Source of the DNA: Nymphaea colorata
Taxonomy: Eukaryota > Streptophyta > Magnoliopsida > Nymphaeales > Nymphaeaceae
DNA length: 64,000 nt
Reading direction: 5' to 3'
NCBI RefSeq assembly: GCF_008831285.2
Contig: NC_045140.1
Coordinates: forward strand, 15,735,796 to 15,799,795
Shown here: piece by piece, positions 25,150-36,660 of the stretch
Position numbering within the stretch: position 1 is the first letter of the stretch
Layout: each line of letters starts with the position of its first letter
Notes under the pieces: generated by a model
The model's database searches: none
Seen by the model: only the letters and a program-made list of their open reading frames with translations
Told to the model about the DNA's origin: nothing
Made by a program: the position numbers and the translations under genes

Positions 25150-25550
25150 CAGCGCCCGCCGTCCCAAGAACCCTGACGAGGAAGTGGTGGTGGTAAGGTA
25201 GATTATCATTTAACAAATCACACCTACAGGTACAATAACAATAATAGCTACAAACTACATCACAGCTACGAGATGTACAATAAACCAATCTAATAAACCA
25301 AATAACAGCTACTAACCACCGCAAAAATAAACCAAGTTACCAACCTAATAAACCAACCTGCAATAACAGCTACTAACCACCGCAAAATGAATGAGTGAAT
25401 GACAACTACATGCCTTACCTTTCAAATGTATAAAAAAATGCAGATAAATTTTTTTTTCTAAATACACGAACAATTGTTGTCATATTAAAAATATATTTAC
25501 TCTTTTAGGATCCTTATAAAAATTAGAACACAAGTTACCACCAATGTGGG

Positions 25551-26698
25551 TTGGGATGCTATCGAACGACCTCACCTACCTGATCCTTGCAGTCCAAGCA
25601 AGGGACAGGGCTCCCACGACCCCCATCCTGGCTATTTGTAAATGGCAAGGGTGGTAGCTGGTCTAAAACTACAATGCACCCGTCTAGAAGCAAGAATGCC
25701 CAAGAACACATATTTCAACCTCCAAATCAACTCTATGCAAGTGTGGACAGTGCGGTCCATAGGCAAAGCTGCAAGAGTATGAGGGAGATAAAAGAAGGAC
25801 TAAAGGGAGCCAACTCGGTAAGGCCGAGAGGGTGCCGCATCGGTGCTAGAGAGAAGTCGAAGGCCGAGAGGGTGCTGCATCGGTGCTAGAGAGAAGTCGA
25901 AGGCCGAGAGGGTGCTGCATCGGTGCTAGAGAGAAGTCGGGCATAGCAGTCATGCACTATAGAGCAATAGGTGGGTCCTAAGACCGAGGCCTCAAACTGG
26001 CTCACTTTAGGTGCCTCCACCGCTCAAGAGGGCAATGTAGTCATGGACTGCATTTAACTTGGCTGGTTCGTTCGAAAGCAAGCTCGGTACGTAATTCTGG
26101 CTAGCAACAAGATGACAACCGAGGAAGGGTACAATCGAGACAATAGTCGACCGGTAGGTAGCTGGATCGAGGGACTAGTCCCACGGCTAGCACCATGCAG
26201 GCCAAAGGCCTGGTCTGAGGCTACGACAGAACAAGTGGGACGAGGTGAGGTTATGGGTGCAAGCAGGGATTGGACTTAGTAGGTTGCTTGGGGTCAGTGC
26301 TTTGCACCGGGCTAAGCCGAGGCCAGGCTTGGTGATGCGATCCCGCCTAAGACTATCGAGAGCACCGAGGAGAAGGCGCAGCATGGCCGAGCAGAGTATG
26401 AGACGGCACCGGTAGGTACATGGTTTGGGGAGGTTAGCCTGTCTCCTGGCTCTGTTGAAGAGATCGAGAGGAAGCAGCGCAAGGGTTCGGCAAGGATGTC
26501 TAGCTCAGGTCACAGTAGTTGCCACTGGAGGTGGCAGGTCTCTGACCAGCCAACCTTCAACCTTTGTCGAGCCCTGTTGACACAACACACGACCACCTAG
26601 GTTGTGCGGTGTTGCACTCGCCTGTGGCTGTGTGACCTGGTAAGGTGGGCTTGACTTGGGAGAACATGTCTGCGTGTTCTGTCGATCAACGAAGCGGA
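25551..26698. other. GC-rich repeat-bearing stretch, left part
   Basis: Moderately GC-rich non-coding DNA with the 40-bp tandem array and many 'CCGAG' motifs. It is probably an old transposon or satellite-like segment split by the Copia element at 26699-28357 and continued at 28358-29100. No family was recognised. Confidence 0.5.
25821..25940. repeat. 40-bp tandem repeat, three copies
   Basis: Units start at 25821, 25861 and 25901 with an exact 40-bp period ('AGGCCGAGAGGGTGCTGCAT...'). The first unit differs by one base (GCCGCAT for GCTGCAT) and the last ends in CGG instead of CGA. The core 'GCCGAGAGG' also recurs beyond the Copia insertion at about 28465 and 28530, so the flanking DNA is one interrupted sequence. 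Confidence 0.95.
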
Positions 26699-26966
26699 TG
26701 TTAGGAACAACACACAAAACTCTCCTCTCGCACTCTCAAGAGGGGGATAGAAGCAATAAGGAAGAAGACAAAGATTTACGTGGTTCGGAGCAATAATCTC
26801 CTACGTCCACGGTCGCACAGATCTTTCACTATTCACTCTCATATGAACACAAACACTCTCAGAGAGAAGACAAAAGAAGAAACTGCGGCCCCCTCACAAC
26901 ATAAAGATTAGGGCAAACCCGCATTTGTACAAAATAACATAAATGTCCTTACATAAAAAAATATTC
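26699..26966 (-). repeat. 3' LTR of the deleted Copia element
   Basis: On the + strand it begins TGTTAGGAACAACACAC and ends ATATTC. It is homologous to 28109-28357 but carries an extra stretch of about 19 nt around 26842-26862. Confidence 0.85.
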
Positions 26967-27038
26967 TCCCACTTGGAATTTGATCTATCCAAGTGCTTGT
27001 ACATCACATACTCAACCTGTGCGACGCCTCCTCATCAA

Positions 27039-27372
27039 TCAACCTTGGAGACCAACTAAGGTTAAACATAACCTCAGTTTCTCAGCAGTCACTGACTTTG
27101 TCAACATGTCTGCTGGATTTTCTGTTCCACGAATTTTTTCAAGAGATAGTATCTTCTCTTCCAACAAATCTCTAATGAAATAATACTTCAATTCAATATG
27201 CTTTGTTCTAGCATAGAACACTGGATTCTTGGCTAAATGAATTGCACTTTTACTGTCACAAGAAAGATCACTTTTTTCTTCCTTTACATGCAATTATTTT
27301 AGAATAGTCTTTAGCCAAATCATCTTTTTACTGGCTTTTGTAACTGTAATATATTCAGCTTCAATTGTAGAC
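27039..27372 (-). pseudogene. Copia RNase H C-terminal fragment
   Basis: 'EAEYITVTKASKKMIWLKTI' is followed by an in-frame stop. Then 'CDSKSAIHLAKNP', 'RTKHIELKYYFIRD' and 'NPADMLTKSV' follow, the usual end of a Copia pol polyprotein. It is broken and lacks the RT part. Confidence 0.85.
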
Positions 27373-28071
27373 AACGCAACAACCATCATTTCGAGGTTTG
27401 GATTGTCTCATTCCCTTAGATTTGAACCTTCCACGCTCTTGGTAGCGTTGATTAGTTCTGCCCCTGTTTTGAACATTTAAGGCAGAACCGAGAGGTTCTC
27501 CTGCCTCTCTTCTGCGAATGTCCTCACTAAGTATTAAATCTCGAACACCACTAAACTTCAATTTACTTGACCCCGATGAACTACTCACGGCGGTCATAGT
27601 GGCACTCCAACTCTCCGATAGAGATGACAGTAAAATTAGGGCTTGAACCTCATCATCAAATTTAATATCCATAGAACATAATTGAAAAGTAATAACATTG
27701 AACTCATTTATGTGATCCGTAACAAAGGCACCTTCAGTCATTTTCAAATTAAATAATCGACGCATCAGATATACCTTATTCGAAGCAGAGGGTTTTTCGT
27801 ACATATCTGTTAGCGTCTTCATCAGACTTGCTGTCGTCTTCTCGTTAACAATGTTGAAGGCGACGTTTCTGGCCAGCGTCAACCGGATGACTCCAAGGGC
27901 TTGTCTATCCAGCAACTGCCAATCTGCATCAGCCATTGTTGCAAGCTTCGCTCCCATGAGTGGTTCATGCAGTTTTTTCTGATACAAGTAGTCCTCGATC
28001 TGCATCTTCCAGAATCCGAAGTCTTTACCGTCGAACTTCTCGATTCTGACTTTTCCTTCTTCCAGTGCCAT
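27361..28071 (-). CDS. Copia gag polyprotein (UBN2-type) of the deleted element
   Basis: 236 aa starting 'MALEEGKVRIEKFDGKDFGF'. Family markers are 'WKMQIEDYLYQK', 'LLSSLSESW' and the Arg/Gly-rich tail 'RGRTNQRYQERGRFKSKG'. The start lies just downstream of the LTR and primer site. The frame is open but ends before any zinc knuckle, at the internal deletion, so the protein could at most be a truncated capsid subunit supplied in trans. Confidence 0.8.
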   Translation of the reverse strand: MALEEGKVRIEKFDGKDFGFWKMQIEDYLYQKKLHEPLMGAKLATMADADWQLLDRQALGVIRLTLARNVAFNIVNEKTTASLMKTLTDMYEKPSASNKVYLMRRLFNLKMTEGAFVTDHINEFNVITFQLCSMDIKFDDEVQALILLSSLSESWSATMTAVSSSSGSSKLKFSGVRDLILSEDIRRREAGEPLGSALNVQNRGRTNQRYQERGRFKSKGMRQSKPRNDGCCVVYN

Positions 28072-28108
28072 TGTTTATATCGCGGACGAACCTGGCTCTG
28101 ATACCAGT

Positions 28109-28357
28109 TGTTAGGAACAACACACAAAACTCTTCTCTCACACTCTCAAGAGGGGGATAGAAGCAACAAGGAAGAAGACAAAGATTTACGTGGTTCAGAG
28201 TAATAATCTTCTACGTCCACGGTCGCACAGATCTTTCACTATTCACTCTCAGAAAGAAGGCAAAAGAAGAAACTGCGGCCCCCCTCACAACATAAGGATT
28301 AGGGCAAACTCGCATTTGTACAAAATGACATAAATGTCCTTACATAAAAAAATATTC
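28109..28357 (-). repeat. 5' LTR of the deleted Copia element
   Basis: Adjacent on its left to the Met-tRNA primer-binding site complement GGCTCTGATACCA (28094-28106). This fixes the orientation as minus. Confidence 0.88.
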
Positions 28358-29100
28358 CTTCGAAGGCTAAGTATGGATCAAGTTCCATACACCAACAGCG
28401 GAGTCATGCGAGGCCCTGGGCCTTTCGTTTTGGCCAGGCATGGGTGGAGCGTCAGGTAGCCATAGCCGAGAGGTGTCTGGCCACGGTCGACATCATTCCT
28501 AGCACATGGCTTACAGAGAAGCCCCCGTAGCCGAGAGGTGCCCGGGCATGCTTGAGAGCGGGGTCGGCATCATGCCGAGCGAAAGTGGGCCTAGTCGACA
28601 TAGCCTAGAGGTCACAAGTGACATCGCGCCATTCCGAGCGCATGTCAGCCAGAGGTCGTGACCCCTACCAATGGACAACCGGCTATGCTCCAGGAGAGGC
28701 GATTTGGCATGACCGCAGGTTACCTACAACACCGTAGGCGCATGACACACTACGATTGACAAGAACGGTATCGTGGGCGCACCACGCACTACGACCGATG
28801 AGAACAGCACCTACAACAAGGTCGACTACAGACGACACTCGAGGAGAGCGTAGTTGGCCTCCCTCCGCATGATATGAGAGCAGACACATGCCGAGGGGGA
28901 GATTCGAACACCACCAAAGAGTAGCAGTGCATCACCTGAAATAGTGCACCCCTTGTCTGAGTCGCGAGTCTTAACTCGCTGAACCAGTTCAATTGAGGGC
29001 TCGACCCACTATGGACAAGTGACTCGGTTGAGTCGATTTGAGTCGGTCCCAAACGATTCGACCGGTCGACCTAGTTTTGCATTGGTATAAAACCAGCGCA
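28358..29100. other. GC-rich repeat-bearing stretch, right part
   Basis: This continues the sequence left of the Copia insertion and shares 'CCGAGAGGTG' motifs. A 'GGTATAAAACC' box at about 29082-29092 follows a GC-rich stretch and could be the TATA box of an LTR, but no matching second repeat was found. Confidence 0.4.
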
Positions 29101-32100
29101 CGTTTTCTTCTTCATTTTCATGCTTTGAAAAACTTATGCAAGGCAGTCGTCGTGGTTACCATGAATTCTTTCCAATCCACTGAACTGAAGAGCACCTCTG
29201 TGTGGGTTTGAATGCAAGAATTGATTGAGGAACTCTGGCAATTCTCCGACGTGGTTCTTCAGTGAGCAGCGATAGCCGATCGCGATTGCAAATTTTTCGA
29301 CGTGGTTCTTCGGGAATGCACGATCACGAACTGCTCATGTTTCCAGCAAGATGTGGTTTGAGCCTGTACACCGTGATGATCAACACCCTACGACATTGCA
29401 GATTCTGAGGGCATGGTTCTCTTCCAGATTCTGGCCTCCTAGAGGCACGACAGACACGACTTGACGCTCCATTCCACTGGCAAAATCATCCTCCACTTTC
29501 TGACAGTTCAAGCCCCAATCCCACCATCAGATCCCTATCAAATCTGCATGAATCGACTCCAAATTGTGGAGCAAATAATAGGTAAGAGCTCATGATCCCA
29601 ATTGAATGAAGGATAATCGCTACAAGAAATCAACGTTGAGCGTCAAACAATGTTCGCTAGACTATTCTTTGTTTCTTGCTAAATTCCAGGCAAAATCCGT
29701 CGATGAAATCACTATCAAATGATATTGATTGATTACAGACTACCAGACGAATCCATCGAACCCAATGTCGAGCAAATCGAGATGTCTATGCACTGTTTCA
29801 ATTGGATCTTTTATCGGGTGTGATGTTCGGCAAACTTACAAATGCAACCCAACGATTTCCGGCCTCAATCCAAGAATTATATCATGTTTTTCCAACGGCA
29901 TATCAATTCCAAATGATTGATCCTTGACCGGTGAGTCAATCCGCAACTAGAATTCCCAACTGCAATTTAATCGAACGTTATGTTCTTCGCTTTCGGTAGG
30001 GTTTGAGTGTTTCTAGCACAAAATCCATATGATTCTGTGTCCGAATTGTGTTGTTGATCATTGAAGAAGATAGCTGATGAAATTCTACACAAATAAAGCG
30101 CTCAAACGCCAAAATCCGATTAGAAATGAGGGAGAAATCGGTGTTTGAAGTCGGTCAAAGCGTTGTTTGAGTATTTCGGCGTGGAAGAAGAATTCCAGCA
30201 AACCCGACGAATCCGGTGGAATGTTTCATTGCGATTCCGCGTGTTCTTCATTCCTCGGTGAGTCACCTATCAACGTGTCTCCTGGTGTCGCGTCCAAGTA
30301 AGAATTGTGCATCTCGTCGAATGCCGGGCAACAGTGTAGGCTCCACTCGGTGTGTTCCGTCGAGTCCCGCCTAGCCGCATCCAAAGTCGACGAAGATTCC
30401 TACTAGTGTGCTTTTCGAGTCCCGCATCATCGTGTCCAGGCAACTCATTGTGTCACGCCATCGAATCCACGAGTCTGAGCCTTCCGCCTCACATGTTCTA
30501 CACATTTTCAGGTAGAGCTAACATCTCTCGGCAGGGAATGGCGCCTACAACTTGGCACCCGCCCAACGCTCGGCCTGCACTCTGGCCAACATCCATCCTG
30601 CGCCAGATCTTGCCTTCAATCCAACGAGCTATCCTCTTTCTGAACCAAGGACTCGCACCCACAGTGCAGATCTGGCCTCGAGTGAAGGTAGAAGGTGTCA
30701 AGAAAGCAAGGATAAATAAATCGGGTAGGGCGCAACAAATCAATAAGTCATGGAGGGTCAGATTGGGGAGCTTACCTTGGCACCACCGGTTGCTTGTTGG
30801 GGCTCGAGACTTTGTCTCTTGACCATCAAGTTAGGCTCTTGACCATCAAGTTAGGCCTTGATCGGTCAAATAAGCACAGACCAGCTTAAATCTAGCACAC
30901 CCACGGGAGGTCTTCGTGTGTGGGCTCGGGTTTTGGGTTTTGGGCATTGGGCTTGGGTTCTAGTTTTGGACATAGAGCTCGAGTCCAAGCTTAGGTTTCA
31001 GATATCGAGTCAGCCCAAACCCGGCTCCTATCGGGCGATGCACATGTCTAATTTTTAGCCGGACCCTAGTTTCTCATTCTTCTTCCAAAAAGTCGCTGGC
31101 ACGCACCAATAACCATTGAAAAAAAAAATTGTTGCGATGGTCTTAGTGATGTGGAGTACTTCAACTTTTTAAATGTTTCCTCATCTAAAAAAATAGGCAA
31201 ATAAACCATAAGGTCCATCTAAAAGCTAATGACGGCTGCACAACAAAAAAAGAGGTAACACTAAGACAACCAGTGTCGACAATCTTAGAAGGGCAAGTTC
31301 ATCAGACCACCCAAACCAGAGGATAGTTCGGCAAAAATTATTCGGCTCCAGTCTATGTTTTTTTATATATATATAATACTGAACTTCGAGTAAGTTTGAT
31401 GTTTTGATGTCAAATGGACATCACTTTGGATTGAACAGTGCAAATTTTTTTATTTATAATAATAAAAAAACGCAGCAGACATTGGATGATGCTTTTGCAA
31501 GGAGTAAGTAAGGGTGGCTTGTGGCTTACTGCTACGGCAATATGTCACCAGGCATCGCAGACAGCTCAGACTGATCGGAGATGCTTGACGCCTACAGGGA
31601 GGGGAGGCCACAGCCTCCCCAACAAAATTTGCCCTGCGAGGCAATTTTTTTTGAAAGGGAGAGACATTCGCCACCACCCGACGCCGTTGGGGTTGGCTGA
31701 TGCCTCCCCTTTCAAAAAAATTTGTAGAGGGGAGGCACTGTCACCTCTCATAGGTGGCTCTAGCAGTGCCACCGGGGTTTCGTCGGCAGCAAGGCAGGGC
31801 AGCGGAGGGCCAGCGGTGGCCTGTGGGCAGGGTAACGGGAGGGAGGAATGAAAGAAAGGAAAGGATAGAAAAGGAAGGGAGAAATCAGGGAGAAAGAATG
31901 GGTGAAAAAAAAAATTAAAACAATAAAAAAGGAATAACTTTAGAACCGTTCAAACATCAAAGTTACCAAAGCTATATTCAGTTTCCCTTTATATATATAT
32001 ATTTATATAAGAATTATATGTAAATCAAATTGATTGTTAACAAAAAAATTGAGCGTTAATTTTCCAAGACATGTTACCCAGTTCAACCATTAAGAGTGAT

Positions 32101-32453
32101 TGTCCATCACTGGATGGTTGAGATCAAAATCTACCCGATAATATGATTTGCAGATCGTGTGACGTGGGGCAGATGGACTTCTCTCCTTCGGCTGCAACTC
32201 ATCACCCAGTTTGAACCTGCCGCCACAAGTTTCCAGACAAGCAGCGTGGGACTGGCCATGGGGGTTTGACTTTTGAGGTTTCATCAGTATTTGCGATCAT
32301 GGTGGAACGATTGCTTCTCGTCGTCTGGATGCTGCGCCAATAATTAGTTTGTATTAGCTTGTGTGATAGGATATTGATTCCTTGAAGTGGTGCGGTGGGG
32401 GAGCGCGGGCGGAGGGGGTGTTGAGAGTGTGTGTGTGTGTGAGAGAGAGAGAG
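29101..32453. other. Intergenic DNA upstream of PAT17
   Basis: No gene is supported. Segments with transposon-like composition are present: 29100-30350 repeats phrases such as 'GTGGTTCTTC' and 'CGAC'; 30920-31060 has GGGCTCGGG/CCCAAACCC remnants; 31590-31760 has inverted 'GGGGAGGC' and 'GCCTCCCC' motifs around a 'CCCTTTCAAAAAAATTTG' stretch. The last 50 bases before 32454 are a GT/GA repeat in the presumed 5' UTR of the next gene. Confidence 0.4.
32427..32453 (+). repeat. GT/GA microsatellite directly 5' of the PAT17 start codon
   Basis: A GTGTGTGTGTGTGTGAGAGAGAGAGAG-type run ends at the base before the ATG at 32454. It lies in the presumed 5' UTR. Confidence 0.9.
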
Positions 32454-35400
32454 ATGGCGCTGCAGTTGATGTTGGTATGCCATGGGTTGGCAACTCTCCT
32501 GGTGGTTATTTCCTTCTTGTGCGGCCAGTGGCCCATCTTCCGGGGGACTTTCATTGAGAAAATCCATTACTTCATTACAGTCGGTGCTTACGATTACATC
32601 CTGTAAGTTTATTATTAATTTTACCTTTCTCCTTCTATTTCTTTTGTTTTTTGTTTCCCAACCTTTCGCACCTCCGTGATGAAGCCCCCTCTTGACTTCC
32701 ATAAAAGATCGCAAAGCGCCTCCACACTTCCCTTATTTTCCCATTTTTTCTTGGAGCTCCTTTCCTTATTGTAAAAGGTGGAGAATGGAGATTACGCAGG
32801 TCCCCGAAGGGGTGGCAGAGTTGGTCGTCGCCTTCTCCTTGGTTATCGGGGGTGACAATTCTTTTCTGCTTCCTCGTCCTTGTCCTCCTCCTTGTCAACA
32901 AAAGTAAAAGACAGGAGCTGCACAAGACAGAATTCATATTAATTTCTGGATATTGTTACACTATTATTTCCTTTCTGCATTTGTTAGTTGTTTGTGGTTC
33001 CCTACCAAACTTGGGGACGATGGTCAGTTCCCTCAGGCGACCTGATGGATGTTATACTCCGGAAACCATAGATCGTTCTTGGCCTACGCTGGTTGGTTTC
33101 TAATCATACGACAAAGTTCTGACTTGCTCATGTGGGGCTTTTAATCGTCGATTTTTCAAAAAAGAGACGTGCCCATCATCATCGTCATCATCGAGCCCTT
33201 TACCTACTATATTGGCAGAAGCATGCCATCTTTTCTTCTATTCGCCGAAGTGCCTCTTGCGTGCTTGGTTGCAGCTTTAATCAACCTTATTTGGGAGATT
33301 TTTCTGTTCTAGAAGCCCTGGTTGAGTTTTGCATGGTGACCAGCCATGCTACTCGATTAGTGTGAGCTGGTGGCAATGGTAGGGTAGCTTTCTAGGCTCG
33401 TGATTGGAGTTATATGAGGATGGAGATCTCTTTTTTTGGATGGATGACTTTTGCAGGCCAGTTTTTCGTTTCTTCCTTATTTTGGTTTAACTACTGCCCT
33501 TACATTCTTTTCGTCTTAGTTTCTTTTTTCTGCTTACATTCTTCAGTAGGACGTCCTCTTTTTGTCCTTAGTTTCTTCTTTTCGCAGATATTGTTTCTGC
33601 ATCACTTACCCTTGTCCTATTAGAGTACTGGGGTCATTATATGAGAGAGCGAATACTTTTTTCCTCTACCCTACATGCTTCAAATGATTCTCTATTTGTT
33701 TTCCTTTTCTCAATTTATCATTGGAATTTGGTTCCTCATCGATTCCTTGCCTACAGCAGTTTTGCTTGTTTATCTGACGATAAAATCCTAACAATAATTG
33801 CAAGAATGAATATCACATGTTTCTTCCAGTCTGTCGATGTCTCACAATTTTTAGCAGTTTCTGTCAAGCCACCATATTTTCTTTCATCAAGTACCAAATT
33901 GCACCATTTGATTGCTTATTTATCATTGTTGCAGGCAATTTATTGTTGCTGTTTTTGGCTCAAAGGGCAGAAATGCTTTCCTTGCTGTGGAGCATTACTG
34001 TTGTGAGCGCCCCAATCCAATTCTGCAGGTGTTGATCTGCACAAAAGTTTGCAGCATTTTCTAGTTCCTGCTATCTCAGTGGCCTTTTTATGGAATGTTG
34101 TCGTTGTTGCTATGGATTTTTGTATCATGGAAAAAGGATTACTCCTTTGAACTTTTGTCAAAAATGACATTTGGAAATGAGAAAAAAAGTCATGTAGAAA
34201 GAAAAAATTTGCATATGAGTTGTACATTAATATTTTTCTCCATATGTTGGTGATATTAGAAGAAAGGAATATTCCTTTTTGAACTGAACGTGTCAAGATT
34301 CAGGTCAAATTTGTAAGTGAAAAAATAGTTACATGTAAAGAAAACTTTAATGAACACTTATCTGAAAGTTTGACATGTTCACAATTCTTTTTTGTATCTA
34401 GAAAGTGAAAATCAGAGGAGGAGATATTTCTCCGTCTCCAGGAAGGAGAATATTCATGTGAAAGTCTCAGAACTTTTCGGAAAGTTTCTTGCATAAGCAT
34501 TCGTTATCTGGAATTTTAGAAAATGAAACTTTTTCTCTTCCACAATATTTTCTTTATATTTTCCACTTATATTTTAAAAGGTTTGGACTTTCAAATGTTC
34601 AGAAGAAAGCTTCAGTTACTCAGTACTATATGTAGGCTTACTGGTTTCTACTAAGGTCAGTTGCAGTTTCAGAATGTACTAATTTTGTCTAGGTTTCGTA
34701 CATGGCCCTCTTATGTTTTTTCCATTTCTTGCAAAGAAGTCTGCGCTGCAAGGAATTCTCTTTATTCCAGCCGTTGAGTATTGCAACTAGATATCAATGT
34801 CATTTCTTATTCGTTGTGGAGACACCATTTTTTCTTGTCAAATTAGGTTTGATTAAAAAAAATCTTCTGTTTAGGCATATGTTTTTTTTTAAGGTTCCAC
34901 ATGGGCATCTTGTGTGAATGCTGAATTCAGTTTATAGGATCTGCATAAAGCCTTTCTATGCATGCTATTCTGTTCTTAGATATTTCTTGATCTTGATTTG
35001 GAGGGACACGCTAGGAGCTCTCGTTTGCTAATTTTTGGAAGAATGTTTTGGATCCAAATAATGAGCTATGTAGTGCAAAGGAGTATTGCTTTTATCCCAT
35101 CTTTCCACTAATATTGAATGTATACGATAAGAAAAAACTTCTGAATTACTAAATGTGGTGTTTTGCTACTCATGCTGAAAAGCTATAGGTTGGATTTGCA
35201 CAATCGTTATCCCATGTTTCATAAACTCTATGAACCATGTGCTCATCTTTATGAACTTTCGTTAACATGTCCAAAATTTGTAACAACCCGACCCACTCCT
35301 GGGCTCGGGCCCCTGGTTCGGCGGATTCCAACTCGCCCTCTAGCAATTTCGGCTCTAACCCCAAAAGGCTAGGAACCAGGACAACCATTTATGGTAATGA

Positions 35401-36604
35401 TCTCTTTATAAACCCTTGAAGATTCCAATCTTCAATACGAGACTAAATATTTGGGTCATTACAATCCACCCCTTAAGGCACACGCGTCCGCGCGTGTTTG
35501 GGACCCTAGGTCCGAGTGTTCAACCGGCTTTGATACCATTATAACAACTCGACCCACTGGTTCGGTGGATCCCAACCTGCCTTCTAGCAATTTCGGCTCT
35601 AACCCAAAAGGCTAGGAACCAGGACAACCATTTATGGTAATGAACCCCTTTATAAACCCTTGAAGATTTCTTACAATCTTCAATATGGCACTAAACATTT
35701 GGGGCGTAACAAAATTGGCTTTGTGAAATCTAAAAAGCATGTAAGTTTATCCCACAATAGATCCATAATGATGTGCTTAACTATTAAAACTTTGATCTCA
35801 TCTTCAGAATGGTAGAAATTCAGGCATTTATCAGTCACCATCAAACTGATGCATTCTTTTTCTCTTTAAATTCTTTTCATCATGATAGTGATGGAAGCAA
35901 CTTGTGTCTCACAGCCTATAATAATTTTAGATCAGAATAATTACTAAAAACAGATAATTCATGCTAGTGATTCAAATGATATTTCTAATATTCTTCACAT
36001 CTCTTTCTAGATCTTCAAATTCATGCAAATAACTCATGTACTTGACGATCTTCTTTCTCTTGGTGTATTTCATCTGTTTTTTCAGTGCTGGATTCAAGGT
36101 ATGTGCAATGCATGAAGTTAAAAAAAAGAAAATCTATTAAACTTGATGCTGCACTCTTGCAGACAAGTGCATTATCCATGATGATCTATACTGTCTCATC
36201 AGGCCAACTTCTTTGATTGTAACACCCCAGAAGTTTAGTCCCGTATCGAAGATTGTGAGGGATATTTAAGGGCTTACAAAGGGAGGCCATTAATGAGATG
36301 ATTGTCCTGGTTCCTAGCCTTTTTAGGGTTGGAACCGAAACTGCTAGGGGGCGGGTTGGGATCCACCGAACCAGGGGCTCGAGCCCGGAAGTGGGTCGGG
36401 TTGTTACATTGATGACTTCTACAAATTCTCTTCGAAATATTTATCCTTGTATCCTCTAAATACATAAGTTGTTCTCTAAAACATTGGGACTATGTCACAT
36501 AGGTACGGGTACAGGTTCAGACTATTTTCAGAAAACTTGGGTGCGGGAGCACGGCTATACATATTTATAAATAAATAAATAAATAAATACAAATATATAT
36601 ATAT

Positions 36605-36660
<56 letters not shown>

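Larger units (their letters stand above)
23177..25550. other. SPL7 5' UTR, promoter and upstream intergenic DNA
   Basis: The first few hundred bases upstream of the ATG at 23176 should contain the SPL7 5' UTR and promoter. They are C/T-rich on the + strand near the gene, with an (ATC)n run about 23290-23320. An imperfect AT microsatellite lies at 24442-24475 and an (AG)n run at 25126-25149. The transcription start was not located. No other gene is supported. Confidence 0.5.
26699..28357 (-). mobile_element. Internally deleted Copia (Ty1-type) retrotransposon
   Basis: Read on the - strand: 5' LTR 28357-28109; primer-binding site 'TGGTATCAGAGCC' at 28106-28094; gag from the ATG at 28071; a C-terminal RNase H remnant (about 27370-27039); 'CCAAGTGGGAG' as purine tract; 3' LTR 26966-26699. 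Protease, integrase and RT are absent, so gag runs almost directly into RNase H. The two LTRs share 'TTAGGAACAACACACAAAAC' but differ by many substitutions and a roughly 19-nt deletion in the 5' copy, so the insertion is old. No target duplication was identified. Confidence 0.88.

Noticed and set aside
25821-25940. Regular 40-bp repeats considered as a CRISPR-like array
   Set aside because: The units are directly adjacent with no unique spacers, in a plant nuclear context. It is a simple tandem repeat.
29082-29092. TATAAAA box that might mark an LTR or a gene promoter
   Set aside because: There is no second repeat copy and no coding region downstream, so it is mentioned only as a possibility.
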